A stretch of 64,000 bases of DNA from CAWAHD01 sp963781785 (GCA_963781785.1 CAWAHD010000003.1:248001-312000), one strand, 5' to 3'. Counted from the first letter of the stretch, positions 10,220-21,095 are shown. Notes: generated from the letters alone by a model not told the origin. Program-made: numbers and translations.

Positions 10220-11419
10220 ATGGTAAACCGGTGTGTGGCCTTGGCCTGCAAGTCATTTGTATCGGTGGCGGTAATGTTGGTCCTGGTCGGGGCGGTATTG
10301 GCTCAGGCGCCGCATCAAGGACGGGCCGTCCGGGGACAGGTTCGCAATCAAGGGGGCGTCCCTTTGAAGAAGGCCCGTCCCGAGGCAGCGGACCCATTGG
10401 GTAAAGCTGCCGGTGCCGCTGCACGACCTGTCCCAGGAACTTTCCATTACACCTTCCGACTGCGCTCCTTTGACGGGACCCCGCTGGCGGCCTCGTTCTA
10501 TCCCTCAAAACTCGCCTCTGCCGCCCCGGTGGTGATGCTCGTGCACGAGATGGGCAGGTCGCGCAAAGACTTCGAAGACCCAGTGCTTGACCTTAAAGGC
10601 CAAGGGCTGACCGAGCATCTGCAAGGGCTGGGCTACGCCGTCCTCACCATCGACCTTCGTTGGCAAGGCCAGAACCCACGCCGAGCTCTGTCAGCTGATG
10701 AACGGCCCAAGCTGATGGAGGATCTGCAAGCTGGCTATTTTTTTCTGGTCGATCGGCATAACCGCGGCGACTTGAACCTCGCGAAGCTGGGTGTGATCGC
10801 GCTTGGCGATGGTGCCAATCTCGTCGCTGCTTGGGCGTTTCAGCCTGGCGCAGCAATCACGATCGAGGGCCGGCCCAGCGACTTGAACGCCTTGGTGCTG
10901 ATTTCACCTAAACCCGAAGGGTCCGGTTACGTACTGGGGCATGTTACGGCTCCGCTCGCCTCCCGCGTTCCCCTCCTGATCATGACCGGGGACCATGATA
11001 ACCCCTCGAAGGATGCCGTACAGTCCGTCCGCCACACAGTGGAGCGGGGACGGCTCAACAAGATCGAGTTCTTCCCCTCCTCGCTTCATGGCTACAAGCT
11101 CCTGCGACTCGAGCCCAAAGTCACTTCAGCCTTGGTCCGTTTCCTCGACACCACGCTCAAAAATCGACCCGCCGAATGGGAGCCACAGTACAACCTAACT
11201 CCCGTTACTTTTAGCGACCCTCAACTGGTCCAAAATCTCAAGCTGGCCGACACAAAGAACAAGGCGAAAAATCAGGTGAAGAACGGCGGTCCCCCGGCGG
11301 AAAACCCCAAGCCTAAGGATGCGCCACGACAGAAGGACGCAAACGTCGCACCGAATCAGCCGGGGAAAGACTCCCTTTCACCGCCGGCTCGTCCCGAAAA
11401 ACCTGGAAACGATGATTGA
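10220..11419 (+). CDS. Secreted alpha/beta-hydrolase-fold protein lacking the nucleophile Ser
   Basis: ATG 10220 is chosen for its AGGAGG seven bases upstream and because it opens directly into a signal peptide (SVAVMLVLVGAVLAQA). The mature part is a dienelactone-hydrolase-like fold: VVMLVHEMGRSRKDF is the oxyanion loop, YAVLTIDLRWQGQN follows, LLIMTGDHDNPS holds the acid and SSLHGYKLL the His. At the nucleophile elbow the sequence is IALGDGANLVAAW, where GxSxG is expected, so Gly replaces Ser. The protein may be a non-catalytic binder or use different chemistry. The C-terminal 60 residues are a Lys/Pro/Asn-rich tail with no structure. The gene stands alone on the plus strand and converges with the long cytochrome gene. 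Confidence 0.75.
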   Translation: MVNRCVALACKSFVSVAVMLVLVGAVLAQAPHQGRAVRGQVRNQGGVPLKKARPEAADPLGKAAGAAARPVPGTFHYTFRLRSFDGTPLAASFYPSKLASAAPVVMLVHEMGRSRKDFEDPVLDLKGQGLTEHLQGLGYAVLTIDLRWQGQNPRRALSADERPKLMEDLQAGYFFLVDRHNRGDLNLAKLGVIALGDGANLVAAWAFQPGAAITIEGRPSDLNALVLISPKPEGSGYVLGHVTAPLASRVPLLIMTGDHDNPSKDAVQSVRHTVERGRLNKIEFFPSSLHGYKLLRLEPKVTSALVRFLDTTLKNRPAEWEPQYNLTPVTFSDPQLVQNLKLADTKNKAKNQVKNGGPPAENPKPKDAPRQKDANVAPNQPGKDSLSPPARPEKPGNDD

Positions 11420-11495
11420 TAATCAACTGAGTCGCTTCCGGTTGGAGCTTGGGAGTACAGCGGGGAGTCGAGCGTGCCAGCAACGCGCATATCCA

Positions 11496-11642
11496 TTAGC
11501 GTGCTCGAGTGGGCTTGTGGCTAGCGGTTCCCGCCTGAACGCCCAGCGCAACAGCCAGTTGCCATCGGTCCCAGCCGGGTCGCGTCAGAAGCCAGGCACG
11601 CATGCGCCGCCACTTCTGCCGATGGGTTGGCTCGAAACGACG
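11496..11642 (-). pseudogene. IS630-family transposase N-terminal relic
   Basis: A short reverse frame reads HRQKWRRMRAWLLTRPGW and then QLAVALGVQAGTASHKPTRAR before a stop. This matches the N-terminal helix-turn-helix of IS630-type transposases (arm of Arg/Trp, then ALGV-x-G-x-VS). Nothing of the catalytic DDE part is visible, so only a scrap remains. It lies between the converging hydrolase and DUF1553 genes. Confidence 0.4.
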
Positions 11643-11734
11643 GGGTCCCGTGCCCTAATTCTACGGCCTTAACCTTTTCGTTGGGTATGCGATGCGTTGT
11701 AGTCGAGGTTGATAATCACCAGATGAACCTTTGG

Positions 11735-14700
11735 TTAGTGATTGAACAAGAAGGCCGGGCTGTTGATCAAGGCCCAGGAGATGTCCTGGGTGGCGGTGAG
11801 CCGGCGCAAGGCAGCCTGCTGGACGCTCATCTCGAGAATCGTGGCGCAAGCGGACAAGGGCCGAGTCAGGTTGCACTGGCCGCTGGACGAATTGAAGTTG
11901 ATTGCGAAGGGCCTCGAGCTTGGCATCCAACGGCAAAGGTTCCTTACTGGTTTTAAGTGCGTCGATCTTCTTCCGTAGCTCGTGATCCACGGCACGGAGA
12001 TAAGTCGCAAGCAAGGTGTTTTGGGTACTGGTCCGTACATCGGGTACGTTTGCAAGAATCGCGCGAAACTCTTCGGGGAGGCTCAGGCCGATTGGCTTGG
12101 AACCGCGCGTGATGGAAAGACGGAAACGGCCAAGGGTCCAAGCGCCGTTGAACTTATGATGGAGCCTGAAGCTCAGGGTGGTGCCGCCGGCGCCAACAGG
12201 TTCGGTGAATTCAAACGTCGCCCAGTGGATCACTCCGGTTGCAGGATACACGGCCCAACCATTTCCCGGATCGTTCGAGTTACCGTCGATCGCCTTTGCG
12301 ATGTCGAGGTTTTCTTGACTGAAGTCAGCCATGGGATTCGCAAGCTTGACTGGCTTGGCTTGTTTGGGATCGGCCTTGGGGGCCGCGGCGACTTCGATCT
12401 CGTTGAGGACAAAGTTGCCGTCAGCAGCGCGGCCCGGTCCCCTCTGAGGCAAGCGGTTATCGGTGAGAACTTCGAGTCGTAGCCCGGTGATCCCCGTCAA
12501 CTCCGTCTCGGCAGTTATCGTCACGATTCCGTTTCGATTGGGGCCAGAGACCAGGATCGAACCATCAGATTGCTTGGTCAGTGTCGAGCCATTTGTCGCG
12601 GTGGTACTCTTGGGCTCGATTACCAACCAACGGTTAAAAATCGACGCGGCATTCTTTTTCTCCCAGTCGGCGATCTTTTTGGGTAACAACGTGTTTTCAT
12701 AGGCCTTGAGGTCAGCCTCAAGCTTGGCAGTCATTTCGGCCTTTTTGTGGGCCTGCTCGGCTACCATGGGGGCGTGCTCTTTTTCATAGGCGGCCAAGGC
12801 GGCCTGTGCTGCTGTGATGGCGGCTTGCCGCTGGCGTTCGAGAAGAGGACGTTTCAGAGCGAACGCAGTTTCGGCTTTGCCTAACTCTTCAGCCATCCTG
12901 TGGTGATCATCGTCGACGGCCTCTAAGGCGTCGCGGCACGTTTCGATCTCCTGGCCAGTCGCAGGACGGTTGAGAATCCTCATGAACAGGTCGTCGATCA
13001 GTTTGACGTCGTTGGTCTGGCCAGCTACGAGTTTGGTAAGCTCATTACTCGTGTCAGCAATGGCGTCTCCGAGCGTGGGACCGCTGACCAAGGCCATGAT
13101 AGGGCCGAGCTGCAGACCGCTAGAACGTTCGCATTCACACGCACTTTCGCGTGCCGGTCGGCCGAACGTTGTCAAGAACCCACTGGGCAATTCCACGCCC
13201 GAATCGGGCAAAGCTGCCGCGCGTGTTCCCGCCGCAACACCCGGGAACTTTGAGATCGAACCGGTCACTCGGTTCACGGCGTCGAGCAGCACCTCGGCAG
13301 GCAGCCGGCGGGCAATTGCGTGCGCGTAGTTGATTCTATCGTCGACGTTCCAGATGTTCGTCTGCACGGACAACTGGTAAGTGCGGGATTTGCAAATCAT
13401 TCTCATGACGTGCCGCACGTCAAACCCCGAGTTTATGAATTCTGTCGTCAAGTAATCGAGCAATTCGGGGTTAGTGGGCGGGTTGCCAGCGCGAAGATCG
13501 TCTAGGGGCTCGATGATGCCGACACCCAGCAAGTAGCCCCAAAGGCGGTTGACGTAGCTCTTGGCGAAATAGGGGTTGTTCTTCGAGGTCAACCATGCAG
13601 ACACATCCTGGCGTCGTGGGGAACCAGCGACTGGTTTTTCGTACTCGCTGGAAAACGGGAACTTGGGCGCGGAGATCTTCTTCGTCCGGTCATGGATGAC
13701 CTCGCCCTTCCCGGTATCGGTCACGATCTCGAACAGCGGCTTTGGTGCCTCAACGTCGGAACCACCAATCATCCGGCCTTTACTAGCCGGGTCGCCCTGA
13801 AGCCCGACTTGTGCGAAAAAAGCGGCTGTCTGGTAGTACTGGTCCTGGGTCCAACGTTCAAAAGGGTGGTCGTGGCACTTGTTGCAGTTGAACCGGACGG
13901 CCAGAAAGAGCTGCGTTGTATTCTCCATCGTGGCCGCGGGGTCGCGGAGGATTTTGAAGTACGCCGCCGCCGGGTTTTCTCGATTCGAGCCGGTGGCTGT
14001 GAGGACCGTTTTGACAAACTTGTCGTACGGCAAGTTGGCAGCCACCTGGGCGCGGATCCAATTGCGGAAGGCTGCGGATCCCTCGACGCCCAGGAATTTT
14101 CGATTGACCTGCAAAAGGTCGGCCCACTTGTTCGTCCAGTAGTCGACAAAGTCCGGGTTCCCGATGAGACGATCGACAAGCTCGTCGCGTTTCAGTCGCG
14201 ACTCACGTCGATCGTCGAGGAACACTCGCACGTCGTGAGCCGTCGGCGGTAAGCCTGTGAGGTCAAGCGAGATACGGCGAATGAAATCCGCGTCGGAGCA
14301 GAGCCCGGAGGGGAGAATCTTCATTCGCTTCCACTTGGCGGCCACAAGTTGGTCGATTTTGGAGAAGGTGGGAGGGGCGGTCCAGACAAAGCCGGTACGA
14401 TCACCCATGACGGTCAGGGTAGTGGACGCGTAGCTTCCTTCAAACCTCGCGAGGACCGGTGCTTCGCCCCGCCGCAGTGCCGTCAACAGTCCAGCCCGAC
14501 CGGCAACGGCTACTTCGGAGTTAGCGCTGTCGAGAAATGCCTCGCGTGTCACGTCGCGAACCTCGCCCTCTTTGTAGGTCGCCAGAACACGAAGTTGTTG
14601 TTTGGCCCCAATTCGCTGGACGACGGGGTTAACCGGAAAAACCTCGATCTTGGATACTCGCGGGGTGGTAAGGTCGAGCTTAGCACCCTCGCTAATCCAC

Positions 14701-16879
14701 GCGCGCATGATCTCGTAGTACGGCTCACCAGCTTGAATCAAAGCACCACCGACATGTGGAACGGCTCCGGTCGGCTTCATAAGCATCATGCTATCGTCAG
14801 GCGAGGCGAGGTTGATATGCCGTGCAGCGTGGTCGTCGGTCAAAGCACGGACATCGAAGATGGGATCGTACCCACGAAGTGAGAGCTTGAAGCCATTCTT
14901 TCCCTGGGCAGATCCATGGCAAGTTCCCTGATTACAGCCCAAGCGTGACATCACAGGAGCGACATCGTGTACGAAGTCGACGCGCAAGGGCGTGTTGACC
15001 CCCAGCACGGTCACGGGGACTGCGGCGCTCTTGCCCGCCAGACGAAAAGTTAAGGTTCCTCTACCGTCCACCTTAGGGCGCAGCAACCCCGAGCGCGACA
15101 CCTCCGCCAAATCCGTCGAAAGCTGTGACTCAACCATCCGGGTGACGTCGATGGTCTCTCCTGATGCGAGCTTGCCGGTGACAAGAAGCTGGATGTAGCT
15201 AAACCGGTTGTTCAGGCGAATTTCCTTGGGCTGAACCTCGAGGGAAACGACGCTCGCGCCGCTGGGTAGGGCCTCGGTTTCGACGGTTTCGTCCTGCTTG
15301 GCGGGAACGGTCGCAACCGCTGCAGTTTGACCCGGCGAGTGGGTCTTTACCGTCACCGGCGCAAATTCCCGTAGCAGCGAGCCAGTTTCCGGGTTGATGA
15401 ACCGCACGAAACCGTCAGCGCCGGCCGCTGCCAACACCTTCCCATCGGGACGGAAGGCGATCGCGTAAATTCCTCCCTGGGGAACGGTGACGCTGGCGAT
15501 CTGCTTGACTCCATCCGTGTGATATTTCTCGGATCTGCAGCTTCCGCCGCGGAGCGGGTCGTGACGACTTTCTCCTGGATTGCCTTGATTTTGGGCGGCA
15601 GCGTGGTATCGAACTCGTATGCGAAGACTCTGACCTCACCGGTACCGTCCAGGCTGCTGGCCGCCGCAATTCGCTTGCCGTCGTTACTGATGGCAGCGCA
15701 GGAAACTCGTCCTGGCAGGGCTGGGAACTTGCGGATCAGGTTGGAGTCGTCGCCAATCACGCGAACCGACTGGCGAAACGCCCGGTAAAGCTTGGGCTCT
15801 CCGTCAGAACCGCCGACCAAGAATTCATCGCGCTTGGGATGACGGGCAACAGTCATCAGCCCGCCCTTGAGCGCCCCGGGGGTGATCGACGTGATGTTAT
15901 CGATGAACCGCTGCGTCGCCACTTCCGTCAACTTGGCAGCCATGTCACGGCCGACCGAAATCAAATGGGATCCGTCGACTGAGAAAATGGTGTCAAGGAC
16001 CCAGTCGTTATGAGAGCCCATGAACAGAATCTGTTCGCCGGTCCTGGCGTCGATGGCTCGAACGGTGTTGTCGGAGCAGCCAATAGCAACCTTGGTGCCG
16101 TCCGGTGACCAGCTTGCTCCGTAAACTGTGTCATAAGTGATTGGCACTGAAAGCGCCAGTTTGCGTTTGGCAATATCCCAGATCTGCACCTCGCCCATTC
16201 GTGCAGGGCGTCCGCCGGTGACGGCGAGCTTCTTGCCGTCGGGCGAGAATGACAGAGACTCGATCCGCTCCGACAGCCCCACCAGACGACCGACTGATTC
16301 GGATGCATCGGACTTCCAGAGCAGGACTTCGTGAAAACCGGCGATGGCCAGCAGCGATCCGTCGGGTGAGAAGGTCAACGCCGGGATCACGGGGAGACGC
16401 GTGTATTCCGGCGGATGATTCATGTCGTAGCGTGTCTTGGCATTTTGAGGCGTGTCGTCGCTCGCTCCTTGAGCAATCCAGCGCACGATCAAATCGAGCT
16501 CAGCCGCGGACAGCGGCCGCCTGTCCTGAGGCATTTCGGCCTTGCCGTTGTGTGGCGTGATCATTTCGATCAAGTGACTTTCGCCCGGCTTGGAAGGTAC
16601 TATCGCCGGTTCGTCGCTTTCACCTCCCCGGATCATACGATCGAAGGAGGTCATCACATAACCACCCCCAGCCTTAGCGGGTTGATGGCAGCCTTGGCAA
16701 CGAGCTTGAAAGATCGGACGGATTTGCTTGTCGTAGCTGACTTTCGACGCGGAAGTCGTCGTGGTTGCGCCCGATTTGTCTTTTTTCGGGTCATCTGCAC
16801 CGCAGGTCAGCGTGGGCAAAATCAGGAAAGTCAGCAGAGCCTTGATCCCGCGAGTTTGTTTCCGCTTGATCGTGAACAT
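11735..16879 (-). CDS. Planctomycete cytochrome-WD40-Ig-DUF1549-DUF1553 protein, two frameshifts
   Basis: Bridging two frame changes gives one protein of about 1,714 residues. ATG 16879 follows GGAG and opens a Sec signal (ALLTFLILPTLTCG). The order is a PSCyt1 haem motif RCQGCH, WD40 repeats (FSPDG blocks), an Ig-like segment, a second haem motif GCNQGTCH, DUF1549 with LTGLPPTAHDV, a CNKCHDHPFERW block, DUF1553 with YVNRLWGYLLGVGI, a coiled coil of Ala/Glu/Lys, and the usual end ALINSPAFLFNH. The frame changes lie near 15518, inside the WD40 part, and near 11835, just before the C-terminus; they cancel. In many planctomycetes the WD40 and DUF1549/DUF1553 parts are separate genes. The protein probably acts in the periplasm on electron or sugar chemistry, which is not established for this family. 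The DUF1501 partner often found next door is absent. Confidence 0.75.
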
Positions 16880-17453
16880 TTCGATCTGCTCCGTGGTTTT
16901 GCGATGTACGAGGCCGTCGGTTGAACAGGGCTCGGAAATACCCTTGCCCGACGTCACGCGTCTCACCTCAAAGGAGGCTTCCATGCCGTGATTAGGCGGG
17001 GGTTCTGGTGGGAGATATCTCGACACCGGCGGTTGGAGTGCAGCATTGCATGCCAACCTCTTGGCTGGGGAGAACTAACGCGAGGTCTGGATATTCGGGG
17101 AGGCAAAAACCGGCTAACGGCTCTCGTCTTGTTTATAATTCTAACTTAAACGGCCAGGCCGAAGCTAGCGCTGCATTCGTTTAACGACCCGGATTTGTCG
17201 GAGGTGGGAACTCACTAGGGATGCGATGATTGCGCTATCTATGGGTCAAGTAATACCGCCGGCTCGTCGTGAAAGCTGCACTGAGCGCGCGATCAAACTC
17301 ATCCAGTGGTTTGCGAGCCTGCGCTGCTGCGCAGGCTCGCTGAATTGCCTCACGCCTGCACTCCCGCGCCTTCCTGGGACATACCAAATTGTGATGCGCG
17401 AAGTTGCTCAGGGTGATTTGGTTGAAAAGCACTCGACCAGGATACCCCGTGAG
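16880..17453. other. Intergenic stretch holding a strong hairpin
   Basis: This stretch separates the cytochrome gene from a small lipoprotein gene. The short open frames in both directions show no family features. It contains the perfect hairpin at 17313-17340. The promoter of the cytochrome gene should lie in the part nearest 16880. Confidence 0.45.
17313..17340. repeat. Perfect 12-bp hairpin
   Basis: GCGAGCCTGCGC at 17313-17324 is exactly complementary to GCGCAGGCTCGC at 17329-17340 around a TGCT loop. No T-run follows on either strand. It lies in noncoding DNA and could be a REP-like repeat, a relic element or a transcript end. Confidence 0.55.
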
Positions 17454-17681
17454 TCATTCCTTCTTGTCTGCCGACTTGGTCGCCGTCGGTTTGGTCTCCT
17501 CGGTCGGCCTCTCCTGATACTTCCCCGACTTCACACTTGCTGACATGTTGTCTCTGAGTTTCGCAATTGGCTCGGATTCAGATCCCTTGTACGGTTTGGC
17601 CCCTTCCTCTGGTTCGTCGCTGCAACCGACGAAGGAGAAGGCTAGGACGACTCCCGCGATCCTCAAGCAGAATCGGCACAT
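17454..17681 (-). CDS. Small lipoprotein
   Basis: This is a 75-residue lipoprotein with a signal MCRFCLRIAGVVLAFSFVGC, in which FVGC is the lipobox. The mature part is short and highly charged (SDEPEEGAKPYKG, then a Thr/Lys-rich tail ATKSADKKE). ATG 17681 has GGGAG upstream; a TTG three codons earlier is less likely. Small lipoproteins of this kind often sit just downstream of DUF1559 genes in planctomycetes, as here, and may be co-transcribed. Function is unknown. Confidence 0.65.
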   Translation of the reverse strand: MCRFCLRIAGVVLAFSFVGCSDEPEEGAKPYKGSESEPIAKLRDNMSASVKSGKYQERPTEETKPTATKSADKKE

Positions 17682-17871
17682 CGATGTCAACTCCCGAAGG
17701 GAAAGAGGAAAGTACTGACTGACTCTGGAGTCTTGGCTGCCGGCGACAAGGAACGATTCTCAAGCGAATGGATTCGACATGTTGTAAAATCACAACTTGT
17801 GACAAGCTGGATAATGAGCGGTCAGAAGACTCTATCGTCAGGGCATCCTTCCACTCGCCAAGCTGGGTGAC

Positions 17872-17900
17872 GCCCGGAGAGGCGTGAAACCTCCCCGGGC
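17872..17900 (-). terminator. Hairpin after the DUF1559 gene
   Basis: GCCCGGAGAGG at 17872-17882 pairs with CCTCCCCGGGC at 17890-17900 with one mismatch and a seven-base loop. It lies 12 bases past the stop of the DUF1559 gene. No U-run follows on the reverse strand, so any terminator role is tentative; it may instead reduce read-through into the lipoprotein gene. Confidence 0.45.
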
Positions 17901-17911
17901 ATCCGGCCTGA

Positions 17912-19096
17912 TCAATAAGCGTCTGAGCTCAGAGCTTCTTGGCCGTTGCGGGTGCCTAACGCCCACCAAGTCTGGTATGTGACCGAATTCTTGATGAAGT
18001 GCACCGACCCGTCGGCGAAACAGATATTGACTCCGGCAGGGTGATTGCAACTAGGCGGAATGGCGTCCATGAACGAGCCCCAACCCCCGTAAGTGGTGCC
18101 GAGGCCCGTACCGCCCAAACCTCCTGGATTAATGTTGGGATCGTTCAGGGCCGCGCAGCTCGTGCCGTTTGGGGGCATGAAGTGGTTGTACGCGTCCCAG
18201 CAGAGGCTTGAGCCGGGGTTGCCGGCGAGCCAGATATTGCCGTTAACCGGCGGAAGGATCCCCACGGACAGATAGTTGCCTCGCAGAGCCTTGCAAGCCT
18301 GCATGAAAAGCATAGCGGAGACGCCTCCCTGGGGGCCTTGGTCCCAGATATTGTTCAGGGGCACAAGCCACTCATAGGTACTCACACGAGTCGTTGCGGC
18401 CAGAGCGATCGGTCCTGGAGGCCCAGAGCCGAGGAGGGTTTCACTGAACATCGCTGTGTTCGAGGTTCCGTCCGTTATTCCCTCAGTACCGAACGTTGTG
18501 CCGCTGTTGCTGTTCCAATAGACCCCGGCGTAAGCCAACGGGGGAGTATCCTTCAACGGTACAAGTACACCGCTCCAGGACATGAAATTGGCTGGCCCAC
18601 CGAAGTTGGCAACATAGTTCTTGCGGGTACCTGGGCCGATCATCGTGATCTTCTTGTCCTCCGACGGACAAAGTAAGATGGCCACCTGAGTGGATAGCAC
18701 GGTGGTGTTCTGAGGGTCCCACCCAACGGAAGTCGGTCCAAGCCAACCTGAACTGACGTACCAGTTCAATTGGTTGAACAGCGGCATCTGGTCGAGTTGG
18801 CCGAGCAACGATGCCGTCCAGTCCAGCGGCCAAGGATCGTAGTAGATCCCCCTGGTACCGAACGTGCTTCCCCAAACGTTGAAGCTGCCGTTCTGCACCA
18901 AGGGAGGAAACGTCCCTTGTTGAGACATGTAGCTGTGAGCAGCAAGGCCCAGTTGTTTCAGGTTGTTGGTGCATTGGGCCCGTCGCGCCGCCTCGCGCGC
19001 CGACTGCACCGCAGGCAACAGCAAGGCGATGAGAATGGCGATGATGGCGATGACCACTAACAATTCAACCAGTGTAAAGCCTCGGCGAGTTCCCAT
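17912..19096 (-). CDS. DUF1559 prepilin-like secreted protein
   Basis: The N-terminus is a textbook type IV pilin-like signal: RRGFTLVELLVVIAIIAIL with cleavage expected after the Gly before Phe, then AREAARRAQCTNNLKQLGLA, the hallmark of the DUF1559 family. The body is a beta-rich domain with ILLCPSEDK and GTSNTAMFSE, and the C-terminus contains CFADGSVHFI, matching the family's H-X9-DG-type tail. The length of 394 residues is usual. AGGGGGAA lies just before the ATG. Planctomycetes carry many copies; they are thought to be exported by type II or pilus-like machinery and assembled at the cell surface, but the role of this one is unknown. Confidence 0.92.
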   Translation of the reverse strand: MGTRRGFTLVELLVVIAIIAILIALLLPAVQSAREAARRAQCTNNLKQLGLAAHSYMSQQGTFPPLVQNGSFNVWGSTFGTRGIYYDPWPLDWTASLLGQLDQMPLFNQLNWYVSSGWLGPTSVGWDPQNTTVLSTQVAILLCPSEDKKITMIGPGTRKNYVANFGGPANFMSWSGVLVPLKDTPPLAYAGVYWNSNSGTTFGTEGITDGTSNTAMFSETLLGSGPPGPIALAATTRVSTYEWLVPLNNIWDQGPQGGVSAMLFMQACKALRGNYLSVGILPPVNGNIWLAGNPGSSLCWDAYNHFMPPNGTSCAALNDPNINPGGLGGTGLGTTYGGWGSFMDAIPPSCNHPAGVNICFADGSVHFIKNSVTYQTWWALGTRNGQEALSSDAY

Positions 19097-19162
19097 GCGA
19101 TTCCCCCTTTTAGGGCTTGAAATCGATGGCTCGGCATCGATTCGCCCCGGTGTCTTTTTCCG

Positions 19163-19207
19163 GGAACTCGGACGACTGAGCTTGCCGCGCTCTTCGACCC
19201 GAGTTCC
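19163..19207. repeat. Long-loop inverted repeat upstream of the DUF1559 gene
   Basis: GGAACTCGG at 19163-19171 and CCGAGTTCC at 19199-19207 are perfect complements separated by 27 bases. It falls 70-110 bases upstream of the DUF1559 start and downstream of xseB, so it could be a 5' leader structure or the end of the xse transcript. The rest of the 19097-19391 interval shows nothing else. Confidence 0.35.
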
Positions 19208-19391
19208 TGTAGAACTGGCCCGCTCTCCAACGATAGCCAGGAAAAGAGCGGACCGCGACTCGTCTCTACTCTTCTATCCTATTGAATCACGCCCAAACCG
19301 CAAGGAGATACCAGACATTCGTCGAAGGGATCACCAAGCCGGTCGCGCACAATCATGCGTGCACAAGAACTTGCTGACGGTGACGCGTTCG

Positions 19392-19709
19392 TCATAGTCG
19401 TTTGTCGATTGGGTCGCGCAGGGTCGGTCTGACGGCAGGGGAACCACCTGAACTCGTCTCTCTGCCGATCGTCGCAGTTGAATCAAACGGGGCGGTGATC
19501 GGGTTCCCCTGTTCGTCGACACCGATCAATAGTGCGGCAGATTGCTCGGCCTGTTCGAGGAGGCGATAACAAAGTGTCAGCATCCGGACACCTTCCTCAT
19601 ATTTGTTAAGTGCGCTCGTCAGATCGAGCTCACCGCGCTCCAGATTCACGACGATCCGTTCGATCTGAGTCAGGGCGTTCTCGAAGTTAAGTTCAGGTTC
19701 ATCAGGCAT
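19392..19709 (-). CDS. xseB: Exodeoxyribonuclease VII small subunit
   Basis: The first 70 residues match XseB: LNFENALTQIERIVVNLERGELDLTSALNKYEEGV, then LCYRLLEQAEQSAALL, two antiparallel helices that bind XseA. At 105 residues it is a little longer than usual because of a Ser/Thr/Pro-rich tail. It lies 32 bases after xseA on the same strand and the two are surely one operon. Exonuclease VII degrades single-stranded DNA from both ends. Confidence 0.9.
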   Translation of the reverse strand: MPDEPELNFENALTQIERIVVNLERGELDLTSALNKYEEGVRMLTLCYRLLEQAEQSAALLIGVDEQGNPITAPFDSTATIGRETSSGGSPAVRPTLRDPIDKRL

Positions 19710-19741
19710 GGTCTGATCTCGAATATGGGCTGCTTGGGCGG

Positions 19742-20908
19742 TCAGAGGACACGGCTCGAGAGGAGTCCCGATGCGAGTCGCGTGTGGATAAGATCGCCGG
19801 TTTTGACCTCGCGGGTATCGCGAAGCAAGGTTTTACCGTCGGCTTGGAAAGTCATGCTGTAGCCTCGACCAAGTACGCCAAGGGGGCTGAGAGCCTCAAG
19901 ATTGACGGCGAGCTGTACGAGATACTGCCGCCGAGCTAACAGGTCTTGTTTGAACGCTTGGCCTATGCGCTGGGCCAGTTGATCGATCCGAGTACGGGCG
20001 GCACGGAGCTCTGTCAGGCTGGCAACGCGAAGCCGTTCACCAAGCCTGTCCAGATGCAAAAGAATCTCGCGTGCATCAGGGACACAGAATTCGCCGGCTT
20101 CGCTGGGAGTCAATGCACGTTTGTCAGCGACGAGATCCGCAAGGGTTACATCGATCTCATGGCCCACGGCCGAGACCACCGGCAGCCGTGAGGCAGCAAT
20201 CGCGCGGACGACGATTTCCTCGTTGAACGTCCAGAGATCTTCCTGGCTGCCGCCACCACGGGCGACGACAATGACGTCAGCGCCGTCAATCTGGTTTGCC
20301 AGCTCAAGCGCGGCCACAACCTCACGGTCGGCGCCAACACCCTGGACCCGGGCCGAGGCGATCAAGATTCGAGCACAGCGCCATCGGCGATTGATGACCT
20401 GAATCAAATCGCGGACAGCAGCGCCGGTCGGGCTGGTCACAATCACGATGCATCGGGGATAGCGCGGCAACGAACGCTTCCGTGAAGGCTCGAACAGGCC
20501 CTCCTGAAGTAGTCGCTGATACCGCTGCCGGAATATCAGCTCGAGGGTCCCAATTCCTTCGGGCTCGATCTGGCGGACCACAATCTGGTATTCGCCCCGC
20601 GGTGGGTAAACCGTGATACGGCCCAGAGATCGCACGGACAGCCCATCGGTTAGCTCGAAAGCGACCCTGCGAGCGTCGTTTTTCCACAACACCGCGCGGA
20701 TTGACGCCGAATCGTCCCTGAGAGTGAAGTACACATGACCCGATCGGGGTCTCGTGACGTTGGACACCTCGCCGTGCAGGGCTGCCTCGAAGAAATCGGT
20801 TTCGAGCCTGTGTTTGATTCGCTCGGTCAGTTCGGAAACCGATTCGAAGAACAAAGCAAGCGGCTCGCTGTCGTCCTGGGTGCCATTGAAGCCGGGGATG
20901 CTTGGCAT
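19742..20908 (-). CDS. xseA: Exodeoxyribonuclease VII large subunit
   Basis: This is the catalytic subunit. The N-terminal OB fold contains LHGEVSNVTRPRSGHVYFTL, followed by the catalytic region IVIVTSPTGAAVRDLIQV and ADVIVVARGGGSQEDLWTFNEE, with SAVGHEIDVTLADLVADKRA and TPSEAGEF. A coiled-coil section follows, ending with LSPLGVLGRGYSMTF. The 388 residues are somewhat short against about 450 in Escherichia coli, mostly from a reduced coiled coil. It is the first gene of the xseA-xseB pair and is divergent from the SGNH gene at 21096. Confidence 0.93.
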   Translation of the reverse strand: MPSIPGFNGTQDDSEPLALFFESVSELTERIKHRLETDFFEAALHGEVSNVTRPRSGHVYFTLRDDSASIRAVLWKNDARRVAFELTDGLSVRSLGRITVYPPRGEYQIVVRQIEPEGIGTLELIFRQRYQRLLQEGLFEPSRKRSLPRYPRCIVIVTSPTGAAVRDLIQVINRRWRCARILIASARVQGVGADREVVAALELANQIDGADVIVVARGGGSQEDLWTFNEEIVVRAIAASRLPVVSAVGHEIDVTLADLVADKRALTPSEAGEFCVPDAREILLHLDRLGERLRVASLTELRAARTRIDQLAQRIGQAFKQDLLARRQYLVQLAVNLEALSPLGVLGRGYSMTFQADGKTLLRDTREVKTGDLIHTRLASGLLSSRVL

Positions 20909-21095
20909 GGGCGAAGTTGAATCAATAAAGGAGTGATCTCAGGCCAGCAGATCGGGCGCGGTGCGTTGTTTCGGTATCGGGATCTTCCCGCAATCTCGCA
21001 GCCTTGGCAAGATAGAACGATCGCAGATCGCTGTGATCGATCGTGTGTCGTCACGTCTGTCTTCCTCTCTCAAGAATGGTCTCGGAGCACCTGGA

